NCBI GenBank assembly: GCA_023423535.1
Contig: JAFAFL010000149.1
Coordinates: forward strand, 1 to 64,000
Length of the DNA stretch: 64,000 nt
Origin: Pseudomonadota bacterium
GTDB taxonomy: Bacteria > Myxococcota > Myxococcia > Myxococcales > Myxococcaceae
Direction: 5' to 3'
The translations under genes were made by a program, and so were the position numbers. Below, one piece after another: positions 42,714 to 52,989 of the stretch. Position 1 is the first letter of the stretch, and every line of letters begins with the position of its first letter. A model generated the notes under the pieces. The model was not told the DNA's origin and searched no databases. It saw only the letters and a program-made list of their open reading frames with translations.

Positions 42714-43466
42714 TCAGCCGGCGGCGAAGCGGCGCACGAAGTCCGTGGCCGGTGCGCGCACGAGCTCGTCCCAGGTGCCACTCTGCGTCACGCGCCCTGC
42801 CTCCAGCACCAGCACGCGCTGGCCGAGCAGACGCGCGTCCGCGGGATCGTGGGTGATGACGATGCTCGGGATGGCGAGCCGCTCGAGCGTGCCGGCGAAG
42901 AACTCTCGGACCTCTCCACGCGCGTGGACGTCCAGCGCCGCGAGCGGTTCATCGAGCAGCAGCGCCCGCGGGGACACGGAGATCGCACGCGCCAGCGCCA
43001 CCCGCTGCTGCTCGCCACCGGAGAGCGTGTCGGGACGGCGGTCGGAGAGCGCGCGGATGCCCAGCCCTTCGAGCGCTGACTCCACTGCGCGCGCTTCGTC
43101 CGCCTTCGCCTGCGCGTGTGGGGCGCCGCGTGCGGCCGCGCTGCGCCAGGCAAAGGCGATGTTCTCGCGCACGGTGAGGTGCGGAAAGAGCGCATAGTCC
43201 TGCGGCACGTAGCCGAGCCTGCGCGACTCCACTGGCACGTCGATGCGCTCAGTGCTGTCGTAGAGGACCGCGTCGCCCACCGCGATCCGGCCGTGCCCCG
43301 GACGCAGGACGCCGAGCAGCAGCGAGAGCAACGTCGTCTTGCCTGCTCCGTTCGGCCCGAGCAGCACCAGCGTCCCCGGGCCGCTGTCGAATGCGACCTC
43401 CAGCGAGAGCCGTCCCACCTGCGCGGCGAGCTCCGCGCGCACGCCTCGAGTCTCCGAGCCGCTCAT
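42714..43466 (-). CDS. modC: Molybdate-type ABC transporter ATPase
   Basis: A 250-aa ABC ATPase with Walker A LLGPNGAGKTTLLSLLLG, Q-loop GYVPQDYALFPHLTV, signature TLSGGEQQRVALARAI and Walker B ALLLDEPLAALD. It is shorter than the 350-aa E. coli ModC and lacks the C-terminal molybdate-binding Mop/TOBE domain, so regulation by trans-inhibition is not expected. It overlaps modB by four bases. Substrate assignment comes from the operon (ModA-like binding protein). Confidence 0.85.
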   Translation of the reverse strand: MSGSETRGVRAELAAQVGRLSLEVAFDSGPGTLVLLGPNGAGKTTLLSLLLGVLRPGHGRIAVGDAVLYDSTERIDVPVESRRLGYVPQDYALFPHLTVRENIAFAWRSAAARGAPHAQAKADEARAVESALEGLGIRALSDRRPDTLSGGEQQRVALARAISVSPRALLLDEPLAALDVHARGEVREFFAGTLERLAIPSIVITHDPADARLLGQRVLVLEAGRVTQSGTWDELVRAPATDFVRRFAAG

Positions 43467-44242
43467 GCGTCCGCCCGCTTCTGCGCGCTCTTCACCGTCA
43501 GCAGCAGCGCGAACGCGGAGACGACGAGCACGATCGAGATCGACTGCGCGGCGCGGAGGTCACTCTCCAGCGCGGTGTAGATCGCGAGAGGGAGCGTCTG
43601 CGTCCTGCCCTCGAGGTTCCCCGCGAACATCAGGGTGGCGCCGAACTCACCGAGCGCGCGCGCCCAGCTCATCGCGGCGCCAGCGACGAGGCCCGGCATC
43701 GACAGCGGGATGGCGACGCGGAAGAACACGCGCAGCGGCGATGCGCCGAAAGTCCGGGCCACGAGCACGAGCTTCGGATCCACGCGGCGGAACGCGCTCA
43801 CCGCGGCCTGCACGTAGAACGGCGCGGCGACGAAGACCTCCGCGAGCACGACGGCGGCGGTGGTGAAGCCGATGGAGATGCCCGCCTCGGCGAGCAGGCC
43901 GCCCAGCACACCGCGACGGCCGAAGGCGAGGAGCAGCGCCACGCCCGCCACCGCGGGAGGCACCACGACCGGCAACTGCACCAGCGTCTCCACCGCGCGC
44001 GTGAGGCGTCCGCTGCCGTTCGCCAGGGACCACGCCAGCGGCGTTCCGAGCAGCACGATGATCGTCACCGAGACCGCGGTGGTCAGCAGGCTCAGCCGGA
44101 GCGCCGGCCACACCAGCGGATGTCGCAAGCCGCGGAAGAGCTCGTCGAAGGACGAGGTGAAGAGCAGCGACGCGATGGGCAGTGCGAGGAAGGCGACGAG
44201 CACCGCGCCCACCGCGTGGAGGCCGAGCCGTTGCGCACGCAT
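43463..44242 (-). CDS. modB: Molybdate-type ABC transporter permease
   Basis: A 259-aa inner-membrane permease with about six hydrophobic segments. The EAA loop for ATPase contact is clear: EVFVAAPFYVQAAVSAFRRVDPKLVLVARTFGASPLRVF, then IPLSMPGLVAGAAMSWARALGEFGATLMF, which is characteristic of ModB/CysT-type permeases. The ATG at 44242 overlaps the modA stop by one base (TGATG); a GTG three bases earlier is equally possible. Co-transcribed with modA and modC. Confidence 0.88.
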   Translation of the reverse strand: MRAQRLGLHAVGAVLVAFLALPIASLLFTSSFDELFRGLRHPLVWPALRLSLLTTAVSVTIIVLLGTPLAWSLANGSGRLTRAVETLVQLPVVVPPAVAGVALLLAFGRRGVLGGLLAEAGISIGFTTAAVVLAEVFVAAPFYVQAAVSAFRRVDPKLVLVARTFGASPLRVFFRVAIPLSMPGLVAGAAMSWARALGEFGATLMFAGNLEGRTQTLPLAIYTALESDLRAAQSISIVLVVSAFALLLTVKSAQKRADA

Positions 44243-45084
44243 CACCGCACCTCGTCAGGCGGCAGCGTGAACCCGGCCCGCTCGAGCGCCTCGCGTCCTT
44301 CCCTCGACCGCACGACGTCCACGAACGCCTGCGCGAGCGCCGGGCTCGCCGCGTGACGCACCACCGCGATCGGGTACTCGGCGAGGACGTTCACCTCCGG
44401 AGGGATCTCCACCTGCGTCACGTCGGTCACGCCGCGCGCGTCGGTCCGGTACACGATGCCCGCCTCTGCTTCGCCGAGCCGTACCTTCGTCAGCACCTGC
44501 CGCACGTTGAGCTCGCGCGAGACCACCTTCGCCTCCACGCGATTCCGGAAAGCGCCGCCGCGCACTGACTGCGCGCGCGCGAGAAGCTCGTTCGTGTACC
44601 GGCCGATGGGAACCTCCGTCGCGCCGAGGGCTATGCGCTCGGCTTCGGCGAGCGACCAGAAGTCCGGGACCCGCGCAGCCGCTGCCGCTTCACGCGAGAC
44701 GATGAGCACCGGCTCGTTGCGCGCGAAGACGACCGGCCGCTCCACTCCTCCGCGATCCGCGAGCGCCTGCATGTGCCTGCGGTCCGCCGCCGCGAACACG
44801 TCCGCCGCCGCGCCGTGTTCGAGCTGCGTGCGCAGCTCCTGCGTGCCCGCGAAGTTGAAGACGAGCTCCACGCCCGGGCTCTGTCGACGGAACTCACCGC
44901 CGAGTTCGGTGAAGACGTCACGAAGGGAGGACGCCGCGAACACGACAAGCCGTGCGGAGCCGGGCGCGGGGTCGGACCTTTCGCGGCGGCAGGCGAGGCC
45001 TCCGCTCATGCACATCGCGCTCGCGAGGAGGAGCGCGGTGAAGGAGGCAATGCGCGGCAGCGGAGTGGCTCGCGTCCACCTCAC
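44242..45084 (-). CDS. modA: Molybdate/tungstate-type substrate-binding lipoprotein
   Basis: A 280-aa periplasmic binding protein with a type II signal (GLAC, Cys32), so it is anchored by lipid rather than free. Family motifs are LVVFAASSLRDVFTELGGEF near the mature start, FNFAGTQELRTQLEHGAAADVFAAAD, and VRLGEAEAGIVYRTDA. Ser and Thr/Ala positions in AASSL and the FNFAGTQEL loop would line the oxyanion site. The GTG start has a GAGGAGGAG site and overlaps the regulator gene by four bases. Molybdate versus tungstate cannot be decided. Confidence 0.85.
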   Translation of the reverse strand: MRWTRATPLPRIASFTALLLASAMCMSGGLACRRERSDPAPGSARLVVFAASSLRDVFTELGGEFRRQSPGVELVFNFAGTQELRTQLEHGAAADVFAAADRRHMQALADRGGVERPVVFARNEPVLIVSREAAAAARVPDFWSLAEAERIALGATEVPIGRYTNELLARAQSVRGGAFRNRVEAKVVSRELNVRQVLTKVRLGEAEAGIVYRTDARGVTDVTQVEIPPEVNVLAEYPIAVVRHAASPALAQAFVDVVRSREGREALERAGFTLPPDEVR

Positions 45085-46169
45085 GCCTCCTCCTCCGAGC
45101 CTGCGCGCGCTCCGGTGCCCCGCGTGTCGTAGCCCGCTGCCTCCAGCTCGCGGCGCAGCTCGGCCGAGGCCAGCACGTCGAGCATCCGTGCAAGACGCGG
45201 ATCGTCCTCGGCCCGCTTCGGCAGCACGAGATCCACGCGCTCCTCCGCCAGCGCCACGAAGTCGAGACCGAAGGCCAGCGCGGCGTCCCGCGTGGCCACG
45301 CCCGCATCTCCCGCGCCAATGGCCACGGCTCGCGCCACGTCCAGATGCCCTCGCGCCACGAGGTGCGGCGAGCGCGCGATGGAGAGCGGGAGTCGTTCAC
45401 GGCGGAGCAGCGCTTCCAGCAGGCGCTGCACGCCCGCCCCCTCCTCCCGCGCCACGAGCCGGACCTTCGGGTTAGCGAGATCCGCCAGCGTTCGCACCAC
45501 GCCGCGCGCGGCGCCTTCCCGTCCACGCCTGACGACGAGCCCTGCCTCCCATCGCCCGAGCGACACGCGCCAGGTGCCGGAGGGCGCAGCCGTTCGCGAT
45601 GCCTCCGGCGCGTGCAGACCGGCGACGTGCGTTCGCCGCGTCTCCAGCGCCCGGAGCGCGTCGCGGTTGGACCGCGGGAACCAGAGGAACCGTCCCGGTC
45701 CGCTGCGCGCGTTGAGCCGGTCGGCGAGGATCCCCATCCCCAGCGCGCAACCGGTCAGCACCACGTTCCGCTCCAGGTCGCTCTCCGGCTTCAGGAGCTG
45801 GAGCTTCCCTCCCAGCGACAACGCGTCCGCCGCCTGCCGTGCGCCGTCCTCTACCAGAGGCCACGCCACCCACCGCCCGCCCACCTTCGCCACCGCGGAT
45901 CGTCCCCGGTGCGCCGGGTCCACGGCCTCGGCCTTCAGCGACGGAGGCGGGTTCGGGCGAGCTGCGCCGAAGAGCTCCTCCACCTTGCGGCCCAGGATGC
46001 TCGCCAGCCGCAACGCGACGTCCACCGATGGTGTGCTCTTGCCGGACTCGATCGCACCGATGCTCTGCCGGGAGAGGGACGCCGCGCGGGCGAGCTCACC
46101 CTGCGAGAGCCCCAATGCCTCACGTGCCCCGCGGACCCCGTTCCCTTCGACCGCCCTGCCCGTCGCCAT
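45081..46169 (-). CDS. HTH regulator with PBP-like ligand domain, head of the mod operon
   Basis: A 362-aa regulator. Residues 12-65 are a helix-turn-helix (REALGLSQGELARAASLSRQSIGAIESGKSTPSVDVALRLASIL) of the XRE type. After residue 90 comes a periplasmic-binding-protein-like domain (PBP_like) with repeated strands and LVAREEGAGVQRLLEALL, AVAIGAGDAGVATRDAA. Such fusions regulate oxyanion transport in place of ModE. It opens a four-gene operon, all with overlaps of one to four bases. The perfect dyad at 46191-46206, 21 bp upstream of its start, is its likely operator. Confidence 0.82.
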   Translation of the reverse strand: MATGRAVEGNGVRGAREALGLSQGELARAASLSRQSIGAIESGKSTPSVDVALRLASILGRKVEELFGAARPNPPPSLKAEAVDPAHRGRSAVAKVGGRWVAWPLVEDGARQAADALSLGGKLQLLKPESDLERNVVLTGCALGMGILADRLNARSGPGRFLWFPRSNRDALRALETRRTHVAGLHAPEASRTAAPSGTWRVSLGRWEAGLVVRRGREGAARGVVRTLADLANPKVRLVAREEGAGVQRLLEALLRRERLPLSIARSPHLVARGHLDVARAVAIGAGDAGVATRDAALAFGLDFVALAEERVDLVLPKRAEDDPRLARMLDVLASAELRRELEAAGYDTRGTGARAGSEEEA

Positions 46170-46190
46170 GACAGGCGGAGTTTACCGCAC

Positions 46191-46206
46191 GACAAGGTGG
46201 CTTGTC
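46191..46206. promoter_or_regulatory. Perfect inverted repeat GACAAG-GTGG-CTTGTC
   Basis: A 16-bp dyad with two perfect six-base arms and a four-base spacer, 21 bp upstream of the regulator gene that heads the mod operon. Size and position suit autoregulation by the HTH-PBP protein. Binding is inferred. Confidence 0.6.
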
Positions 46207-46257
46207 CCCAGCGGTCGCACGAACGGCGACGAACGGCTCGAGAATCGAAGGAGGCCG

Positions 46258-47031
46258 TCAGGCCGCGACGGTCTGGGTGTCGGAGACCTCGGCGCGGGGC
46301 GCTTCGAGGTTGGCGCCGATCCACGCTTCGGCGGCGCGCTTGAGCGTCTCCGGATCGTCGCCCTGCATCACCGGCCCGAACTTCAGCCGCACCCAGACCT
46401 CGCGCCGAGAGAACTTGTTGAGGAAGTGGGTGACGAAGGAGGAGTCGTCCGGATCCGTCCAGGCGTCCTCGGGCCGCTCGAATTCGAGCGCCACGGGAAC
46501 GAGCGGCACCTTCTCCGCCGCCGCGAGCCGGAAGCTGCCGGTGCGGAACGGACCGATGCCCGGGCCACCGATGGTCGTGCCCTCGGGGAAGACGACGATG
46601 GTCGCGCCACCGCGCAGACGATCGCCCAGGACGCGGAGGGCATCTGCGCCGCTCTGGCGGCTGCTGCGATCGACGAAGACGGTTCCCGCGCGCCGTGCCG
46701 CGATGCCGAAGACCGGCCAGCTCTCGATCTCCTTCTTCGCGAGGAACACCACCGGCGTGGCCGCGGCGAGCACGAAGATGTCCGCGTACGAGCGGTGGTT
46801 GGAGACGAGGACCGTGCCCGGCGGCGGCGGGGTGCCCTCTGCGAACTGGATGCGGATGCCCGCCACGCGGCAGAGATCCCGCGCCCAGGCCTGCGTGCGC
46901 CTCGCCTGCTCCGTGGAGTTGTTCGCGACGCGGCGAGACGCCAGGAGCAGCTTGATGAAGTGCCAGAAGGTGGTGCCCGCGACCGCCGCGAGCCTCATCG
47001 CCGCGCGGGCGTTGCCGAGGACTGTGCTCAC
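46258..47031 (-). CDS. plsC: 1-acyl-sn-glycerol-3-phosphate acyltransferase-like protein
   Basis: A 257-aa acyltransferase of phospholipid synthesis. The catalytic HX4D motif is in SNHRSYADIFVL near 78-89. Further family motifs are GTVFVDRSS and VVFPEGTTIGG, with a hydrophobic N-terminal segment (AAVAGTTFWHFIKLLLA) for membrane association. The GTG start is at 47031. The 260 bp between this divergent start and the OmpA gene at 47293 hold no gene that I can see and should contain both promoters. Confidence 0.82.
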   Translation of the reverse strand: MSTVLGNARAAMRLAAVAGTTFWHFIKLLLASRRVANNSTEQARRTQAWARDLCRVAGIRIQFAEGTPPPPGTVLVSNHRSYADIFVLAAATPVVFLAKKEIESWPVFGIAARRAGTVFVDRSSRQSGADALRVLGDRLRGGATIVVFPEGTTIGGPGIGPFRTGSFRLAAAEKVPLVPVALEFERPEDAWTDPDDSSFVTHFLNKFSRREVWVRLKFGPVMQGDDPETLKRAAEAWIGANLEAPRAEVSDTQTVAA

Positions 47032-47292
47032 GTGGGCGAGTGTACGCAGGTGGGCGAAGCCCCGACAACGAACGTCACTCTCGCGAACCGAGCCCGCGCG
47101 TGTGGCAGCCGGCCGAGCGCCTTCGGCTTCAAAGTGCAGCGGGCCCGCAAAGATGCGTGGCCACGGCCAGCAATCTGTCCGCTGCGCGCGATCACACCTG
47201 TTCGGAGCGGCCGACTCCTTGGGAGACTCCAGAGCTGGCTGTCAGCCTCTTCAAGACGGGTCCCGCTCGGCGAGCGACCCGAGGGAGTGTGG

Positions 47293-48819
47293 ATGCCTGC
47301 TTCACCCCATGCGGCTTCTGGACGCAACGCAGCGACTCTCGCGCTCATCTTCTTGGCCACCGCTGCGTCGGCCCAGGAGCTCGATGCGCAGCGCTTCACT
47401 CCGGCGACCGGCGCCACCGGTGGCCTGATGGTCGAGCGCACCACCGTGCCCCGGCATCTCTCCTTCGGCGCCGGCGTCTTCCTCAACTACGCGAACGATC
47501 CGGTGGTGCTCGTGGATCGCGACTCGGGCGAGGTCTTCTCGCGGCCGCTCGCGCACGCGCTCACGCTGGATCTGCTCGGCTCGATCGGCCTCTTCGACTT
47601 CGCCGAGGTCGGCCTGCACCTGCCCGTTCACCTTCTCTACGACGGTGACGCGACGAACATCGGCGGCGGTGGGCGGCTCAGTCCGAACGGTGGCCTCGGC
47701 GATCTGCGGGTGGTGCCGAAGGCGCGCTTCTTCCGCAAGGGCTTCGAGTCGATGGAGCTCGCGCTCGCGGGCGCCGCCACGGTCACGCTGCCGACCGGCG
47801 ACGCGGAGGCGCTGCGCGGTGCGGGCGGGGTGACGGTGGAGCCTCGCGTTCTCCTCGGGCTGCTCGGCCGCCGCTTCGGTGCCAACGCGAGCGCGGGCGC
47901 GAGGCTGCTCACGCCGCTGCGTTCCGAGGCGCTGGTGGGTCACGAGGCGACCGTCGGCATTGCCGGAACCTGGGCCGTGTTGCCGTCGCGCGACGTGCTC
48001 GATCTCGTCGGCGAGGTGGTGGGCTCCTGGGATCTCTCGGTGGAGAAGCCGGGGCTCGTGTCGCTCGCGTCGGAGGCGCGGCTGGCGGCGGTGTGGAAGC
48101 CGCATCCGACCTGGCACCTCTACGCGGGCGGCGGCGCCGGGCTCACACCGGGGCTCGGCTCGCCGGACTTCCGCGCGCTGGTGGGCGTGCGGTTCGCGCC
48201 TCGCGGAACGCCCGGTGCGCTCCGGGATTCGGACAGCGACGGCATTCCGGACGCCTACGACGCCTGCCCCAACGACCCCGAAGATCGCGACGGGGTGGCG
48301 GACGACGACGGTTGCCCGGAGCCGGAGGGGCCTCCTCCCGCAGCCGAAGAGCCCGCCGCGGATCGAGATGGCGACGGCGTGACGGACGAGACCGACGAGT
48401 GCCCGGATCACCGGGGACCGAAGAGCAACGACGGCTGTCCGGATCCGGGCGAGGTGCGCGTGGAGAAGGGGCGCATCCTCGTGCTCGGCAAGGTGCGGTT
48501 CGAGACCGGCTCCGCGAACATCCATCCGAGCAGCGCGCGGATGGTGGACGAGATCGCGCGCACGCTGCAGGCCCACCCGGAGCTGACGAAGATCCGGATC
48601 GTCGGTCACACCGACGACGTGGGCGAGGACGCCTTCAACCAGCGGCTCAGCGAGGAGCGCGCGCTGAGCGTGAAGAACGCGCTGGTGAAGCGAGGCCTCG
48701 AGGAGACGCGGCTGGTGACGGATGGACGCGGCGAGTCTCAACCCGTGGCACCCAACAACACCGCGGCCGGCCGGGCTCGTAATCGCCGCGTGGAGTTCAT
48801 CGTCGAGGAGGAGCGCTGA
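47293..48819 (+). CDS. OmpA-family outer-membrane protein with TSP3 repeats
   Basis: A 508-aa exported protein (signal ending ATAASAQ). Residues 50-305 form an outer-membrane beta-barrel. Calcium-binding thrombospondin-type-3 repeats follow (DSDSDGIPDAYDACP, EDRDGVADDDGCP, DRDGDGVTDETDECPD). The last 110 residues are an OmpA peptidoglycan-binding domain: VRFETGSANIHPSSARMVDEIA, IRIVGHTDDVGEDAFNQRLSEERA, ARNRRVEFIV. It links outer membrane and cell wall. A GAGGGAG site precedes the ATG. Its stop overlaps the next ATG (TGATG), so the MYXO-CTERM protein is its partner. Confidence 0.88.
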   Translation: MPASPHAASGRNAATLALIFLATAASAQELDAQRFTPATGATGGLMVERTTVPRHLSFGAGVFLNYANDPVVLVDRDSGEVFSRPLAHALTLDLLGSIGLFDFAEVGLHLPVHLLYDGDATNIGGGGRLSPNGGLGDLRVVPKARFFRKGFESMELALAGAATVTLPTGDAEALRGAGGVTVEPRVLLGLLGRRFGANASAGARLLTPLRSEALVGHEATVGIAGTWAVLPSRDVLDLVGEVVGSWDLSVEKPGLVSLASEARLAAVWKPHPTWHLYAGGGAGLTPGLGSPDFRALVGVRFAPRGTPGALRDSDSDGIPDAYDACPNDPEDRDGVADDDGCPEPEGPPPAAEEPAADRDGDGVTDETDECPDHRGPKSNDGCPDPGEVRVEKGRILVLGKVRFETGSANIHPSSARMVDEIARTLQAHPELTKIRIVGHTDDVGEDAFNQRLSEERALSVKNALVKRGLEETRLVTDGRGESQPVAPNNTAAGRARNRRVEFIVEEER

Positions 48820-49775
48820 TGCGGACGCGTGCGCAGGGACACGAGAGGAAGCTTGCAGGGGTCGTGATCATCGGTGCGATCGCGCTGGCCTCGACGCCGG
48901 CGTGGGCGCAGCGCTTTCCGGCCGAGGAGTTCTGGGTGCCGCTGCGGTGCAAGGGCGGTGTGATCGTCGATCCGCATCGCGACCAGTCGGGCGCCAACGA
49001 CGAACGCGACATCGTGGGTGATGCCGAGCGCCCTGCCGGTCACCGCAGCGCGGACGTGGATCACCTCTTCCTGCGCATGCGGGTCGACGTGGATCCGGCG
49101 CCGCGCGGGGACCCGAGGCCGTTCGCCTGGAGGGTGCTGCTCGACACCGACGGCGACAACCGGACCTACGAGGTGCTCATCGCCGCGGCGGGTACGGGCG
49201 CGGGTCGGCGCGTGACGCTCTACCGCAACACCGAGACCGCGGTGCCGGACGACGTGACGGATCCGCCGGACGAGCCCGCGGTGGCGTCCTATCCGTTCTC
49301 GGAGAAGGCGCGCTCGGTGGAGGCGCCGGGCTCGAGCTGGGGAGCGGGGCCGGACTACTTCCTCGAGCTCGCGGTGCCGTGGCGCGACCTCGAGCCGCTG
49401 GGCGTGACGCCGACGAGCGTTGTCGGCGCGTGGCTCACCACCTCCAGCTCGCCCAACGGTTGGAACGGGGACTTCGCCTGCCACGACGGGCGCACGGGCA
49501 CGCCGACCTTTTCGGAGACCGCCCCGGACAAGATCGTGCTCGACCCGTTCGTGGACACCGACGGCGACGGGTTCACCGATCAGACGGAGCTCGACAACGG
49601 CTCCAACCCGACCGAGCCGGAGAGCTTCCCCACGCCGGACGGGCGGCCGGACGCGCTGCTGCTGCGTGGCGGCGCGGGCTGTGCGGCTGCCGCTTCCGTG
49701 GTGCCGCTCGGTGCCGCGTGGCTCGCGTTGGCCGGCGCGGGCCTGTTGCGACGCAGAGCGAAGAGAACTCGCTGA
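48819..49775 (+). CDS. Secreted protein with MYXO-CTERM-type sorting tail
   Basis: A 318-aa exported protein with a signal peptide (VVIIGAIALASTPAWAQ). The middle is an uncharacterised beta-rich domain (HRSADVDHLFLRMRVDVD, FAWRVLLDTDGDNRTYEVLI). Near 247 comes a calcium-binding DTDGDGFTDQTELDNGSNP segment. The last 34 residues follow the MYXO-CTERM plan: GAGC with Cys288, a membrane helix, then an Arg/Lys cluster (LLRRRAKRTR). In myxobacteria such tails are processed by myxosortase for surface attachment. Translationally coupled to the OmpA gene, so both probably act together at the envelope. Confidence 0.75.
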   Translation: MRTRAQGHERKLAGVVIIGAIALASTPAWAQRFPAEEFWVPLRCKGGVIVDPHRDQSGANDERDIVGDAERPAGHRSADVDHLFLRMRVDVDPAPRGDPRPFAWRVLLDTDGDNRTYEVLIAAAGTGAGRRVTLYRNTETAVPDDVTDPPDEPAVASYPFSEKARSVEAPGSSWGAGPDYFLELAVPWRDLEPLGVTPTSVVGAWLTTSSSPNGWNGDFACHDGRTGTPTFSETAPDKIVLDPFVDTDGDGFTDQTELDNGSNPTEPESFPTPDGRPDALLLRGGAGCAAAASVVPLGAAWLALAGAGLLRRRAKRTR

Positions 49776-49785
49776 CGAGAGCGCC

Positions 49786-51405
<1,620 letters not shown>

Positions 51406-51510
51406 GGGTCGGGGGCGTTAACACATCGGCCCTCGCCTTCGTAGCGCAGCGCTCGGGTGCCAGGCCGGGTTCCGGGCGAGGACTGGCGGGCTCAGGCCCG
51501 GGCTCAGGGC

Positions 51511-52149
51511 TCAGCGGCCGGGCTGCTCCTGGGAGACCGATCGAACGCCTTCGGGCCCGAACTCCAGCGCGGTGGAGAGGGACGTGTCCGCCTTGAGCAC
51601 CTTCCGCATCTGCGCGAAGGCGAAGGCGTTGTCCTCGGGGTCGTTGGAGGCGGAGCAATCCTCTGGCGCGAAGAGCGTGAAGTCGCGCAGGTAGGCGTCG
51701 TTGGCGGTGAAGACGACGCAGATGTTACCCGCGAAGCCGGCGAGCACGAGCTGGCGGGCGTTCAGCTTTCGGAGCAGCAGCTCCAGCGTCGAGTGAAAAA
51801 AACCGGAGTGCATCGGCTTGAGCACGAAGTAGTCGTCGTCGTGCGGACGGAGCAGCCGGGCAACCTCCCTGCCCTTCGAACCCTCTGCTTCGGCCTCCTT
51901 CACCACCGCGCGGAAGTCGCTCCGCCACTTGCCGAAGTTGTCGTTGACGTAGACGACCGGCACGCGCGCCGCCTTCGCGCGCCGCTTGAGCTCCGCCAGC
52001 CGGTGCGCCGCGGGAAGCGCCGTCCGCAAGAGGTCGTCCGCCTCCGGGAACGCGAACGGGTTGATGACGTCGATGAGCAGCAGCGCACAGGGATGCGTGT
52101 CCGGCGCGCTGCCGTGGAGGCTCGTGTCGACTTCGTCGTGTTCGGCCAT
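51511..52149 (-). CDS. Isochorismatase-family cysteine hydrolase
   Basis: A 212-aa cytosolic hydrolase with a complete catalytic triad: Asp27 (LLIDVINPF), Lys111 (FVLKPMHSGFF) and Cys144 (GFAGNICVVFTAND). The fold covers nicotinamidases, carbamoylases and isochorismatases. The sequence around the cysteine and the absence of siderophore or NAD genes nearby do not allow a choice. Confidence 0.8.
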   Translation of the reverse strand: MAEHDEVDTSLHGSAPDTHPCALLLIDVINPFAFPEADDLLRTALPAAHRLAELKRRAKAARVPVVYVNDNFGKWRSDFRAVVKEAEAEGSKGREVARLLRPHDDDYFVLKPMHSGFFHSTLELLLRKLNARQLVLAGFAGNICVVFTANDAYLRDFTLFAPEDCSASNDPEDNAFAFAQMRKVLKADTSLSTALEFGPEGVRSVSQEQPGR

Positions 52150-52170
52150 GCGCTGAAGGTAGTGCGTCGG

Positions 52171-52971
52171 TCAGCTGCTGGCAGAGGTGTACTTGCCGAT
52201 CGACCGGAGCCAGACGGCGCGCGAGAGGGCGAAGAAGACCCCGGCGCCGAGCAGCGGGAGCCCCACCTCGGCGATGGACAACTGCCCGAGCATCGCGCGC
52301 GACGGGAAAGTGGTCATCAGCGCCAGTGGCAGCACGAAGGTGAAGACGATGCGCAAGAGGCCGGGGAACACCGACGAGGGCCAGCGCGCGGCGTCGAAGA
52401 TGGAGGAGAAGAGGTAGGTGAGGTTGTCCACCTTCACCACGTAGAAGGCCGCGCTGACGGTGAGGATCCACAGCGAGTAGAGCAGCACCACGCTGGTGAC
52501 GAAGAGCAGCGCCGCGGTGACGAGATCGAGCACTGCCGGCGCGCGGCCCAGCTGACCGAACGCGACGACAAAGATCACGATCGACGCGAGCACGCTCGTC
52601 ACCCGCCAGGGGAGGAACTTCGCGGTGGAGACGAGGAACTGCGCGTCCGCCGGTTTGATGAGCACGAAGTCCAGCGTCCCCTTGCGGATGTGCTCCACCA
52701 CGGAGGAGAGCGACGGGTTGATCGCGCCCTCGAGCACGCCCTGCAGCAGCGTAAACCAGCCCACCACCAGCAGCGCCTCGCCGAAGGTCCAGCCGGCGAT
52801 CTGCGGACGGTCTCCGTAGATGACGAAGAGCGGGACCAGCGCGGTGCCGATCCAGAAGAGCGAGAGCAGTCCCTCGACGAGGAAGTCGTAGCGGTACTGG
52901 ATCCCCAGCAGGAGCGACGTGCGCACCTGGATGCCGAAGAGCTTCACGTAGCGAACCGCGCGCAGTGCCAT
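52171..52971 (-). CDS. ABC-2 family exporter permease (DUF990-like), second subunit
   Basis: A 266-aa membrane protein with about six hydrophobic segments. The opening YVKLFGIQVRTSLLLGIQYRYDFLVEGLLSLFW and the cytoplasmic HIRKGTLDFVLIKPADAQFLVS loop fit the ABC2_membrane_6/DUF990 permeases. It lies 18 bp after a similar permease and after an ATPase, forming a heterodimeric exporter. Substrate unknown. Confidence 0.8.
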   Translation of the reverse strand: MALRAVRYVKLFGIQVRTSLLLGIQYRYDFLVEGLLSLFWIGTALVPLFVIYGDRPQIAGWTFGEALLVVGWFTLLQGVLEGAINPSLSSVVEHIRKGTLDFVLIKPADAQFLVSTAKFLPWRVTSVLASIVIFVVAFGQLGRAPAVLDLVTAALLFVTSVVLLYSLWILTVSAAFYVVKVDNLTYLFSSIFDAARWPSSVFPGLLRIVFTFVLPLALMTTFPSRAMLGQLSIAEVGLPLLGAGVFFALSRAVWLRSIGKYTSASS

Positions 52972-52989
52972 GTGCCTCTCCCCTCGCGC

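Noticed and set aside
45292..47292. Plus-strand extension before the OmpA gene
   Set aside because: It is antisense to the HTH-PBP regulator and plsC, with Ser/Arg-rich shadow composition. The OmpA start at 47293 has a good ribosome site and signal peptide.
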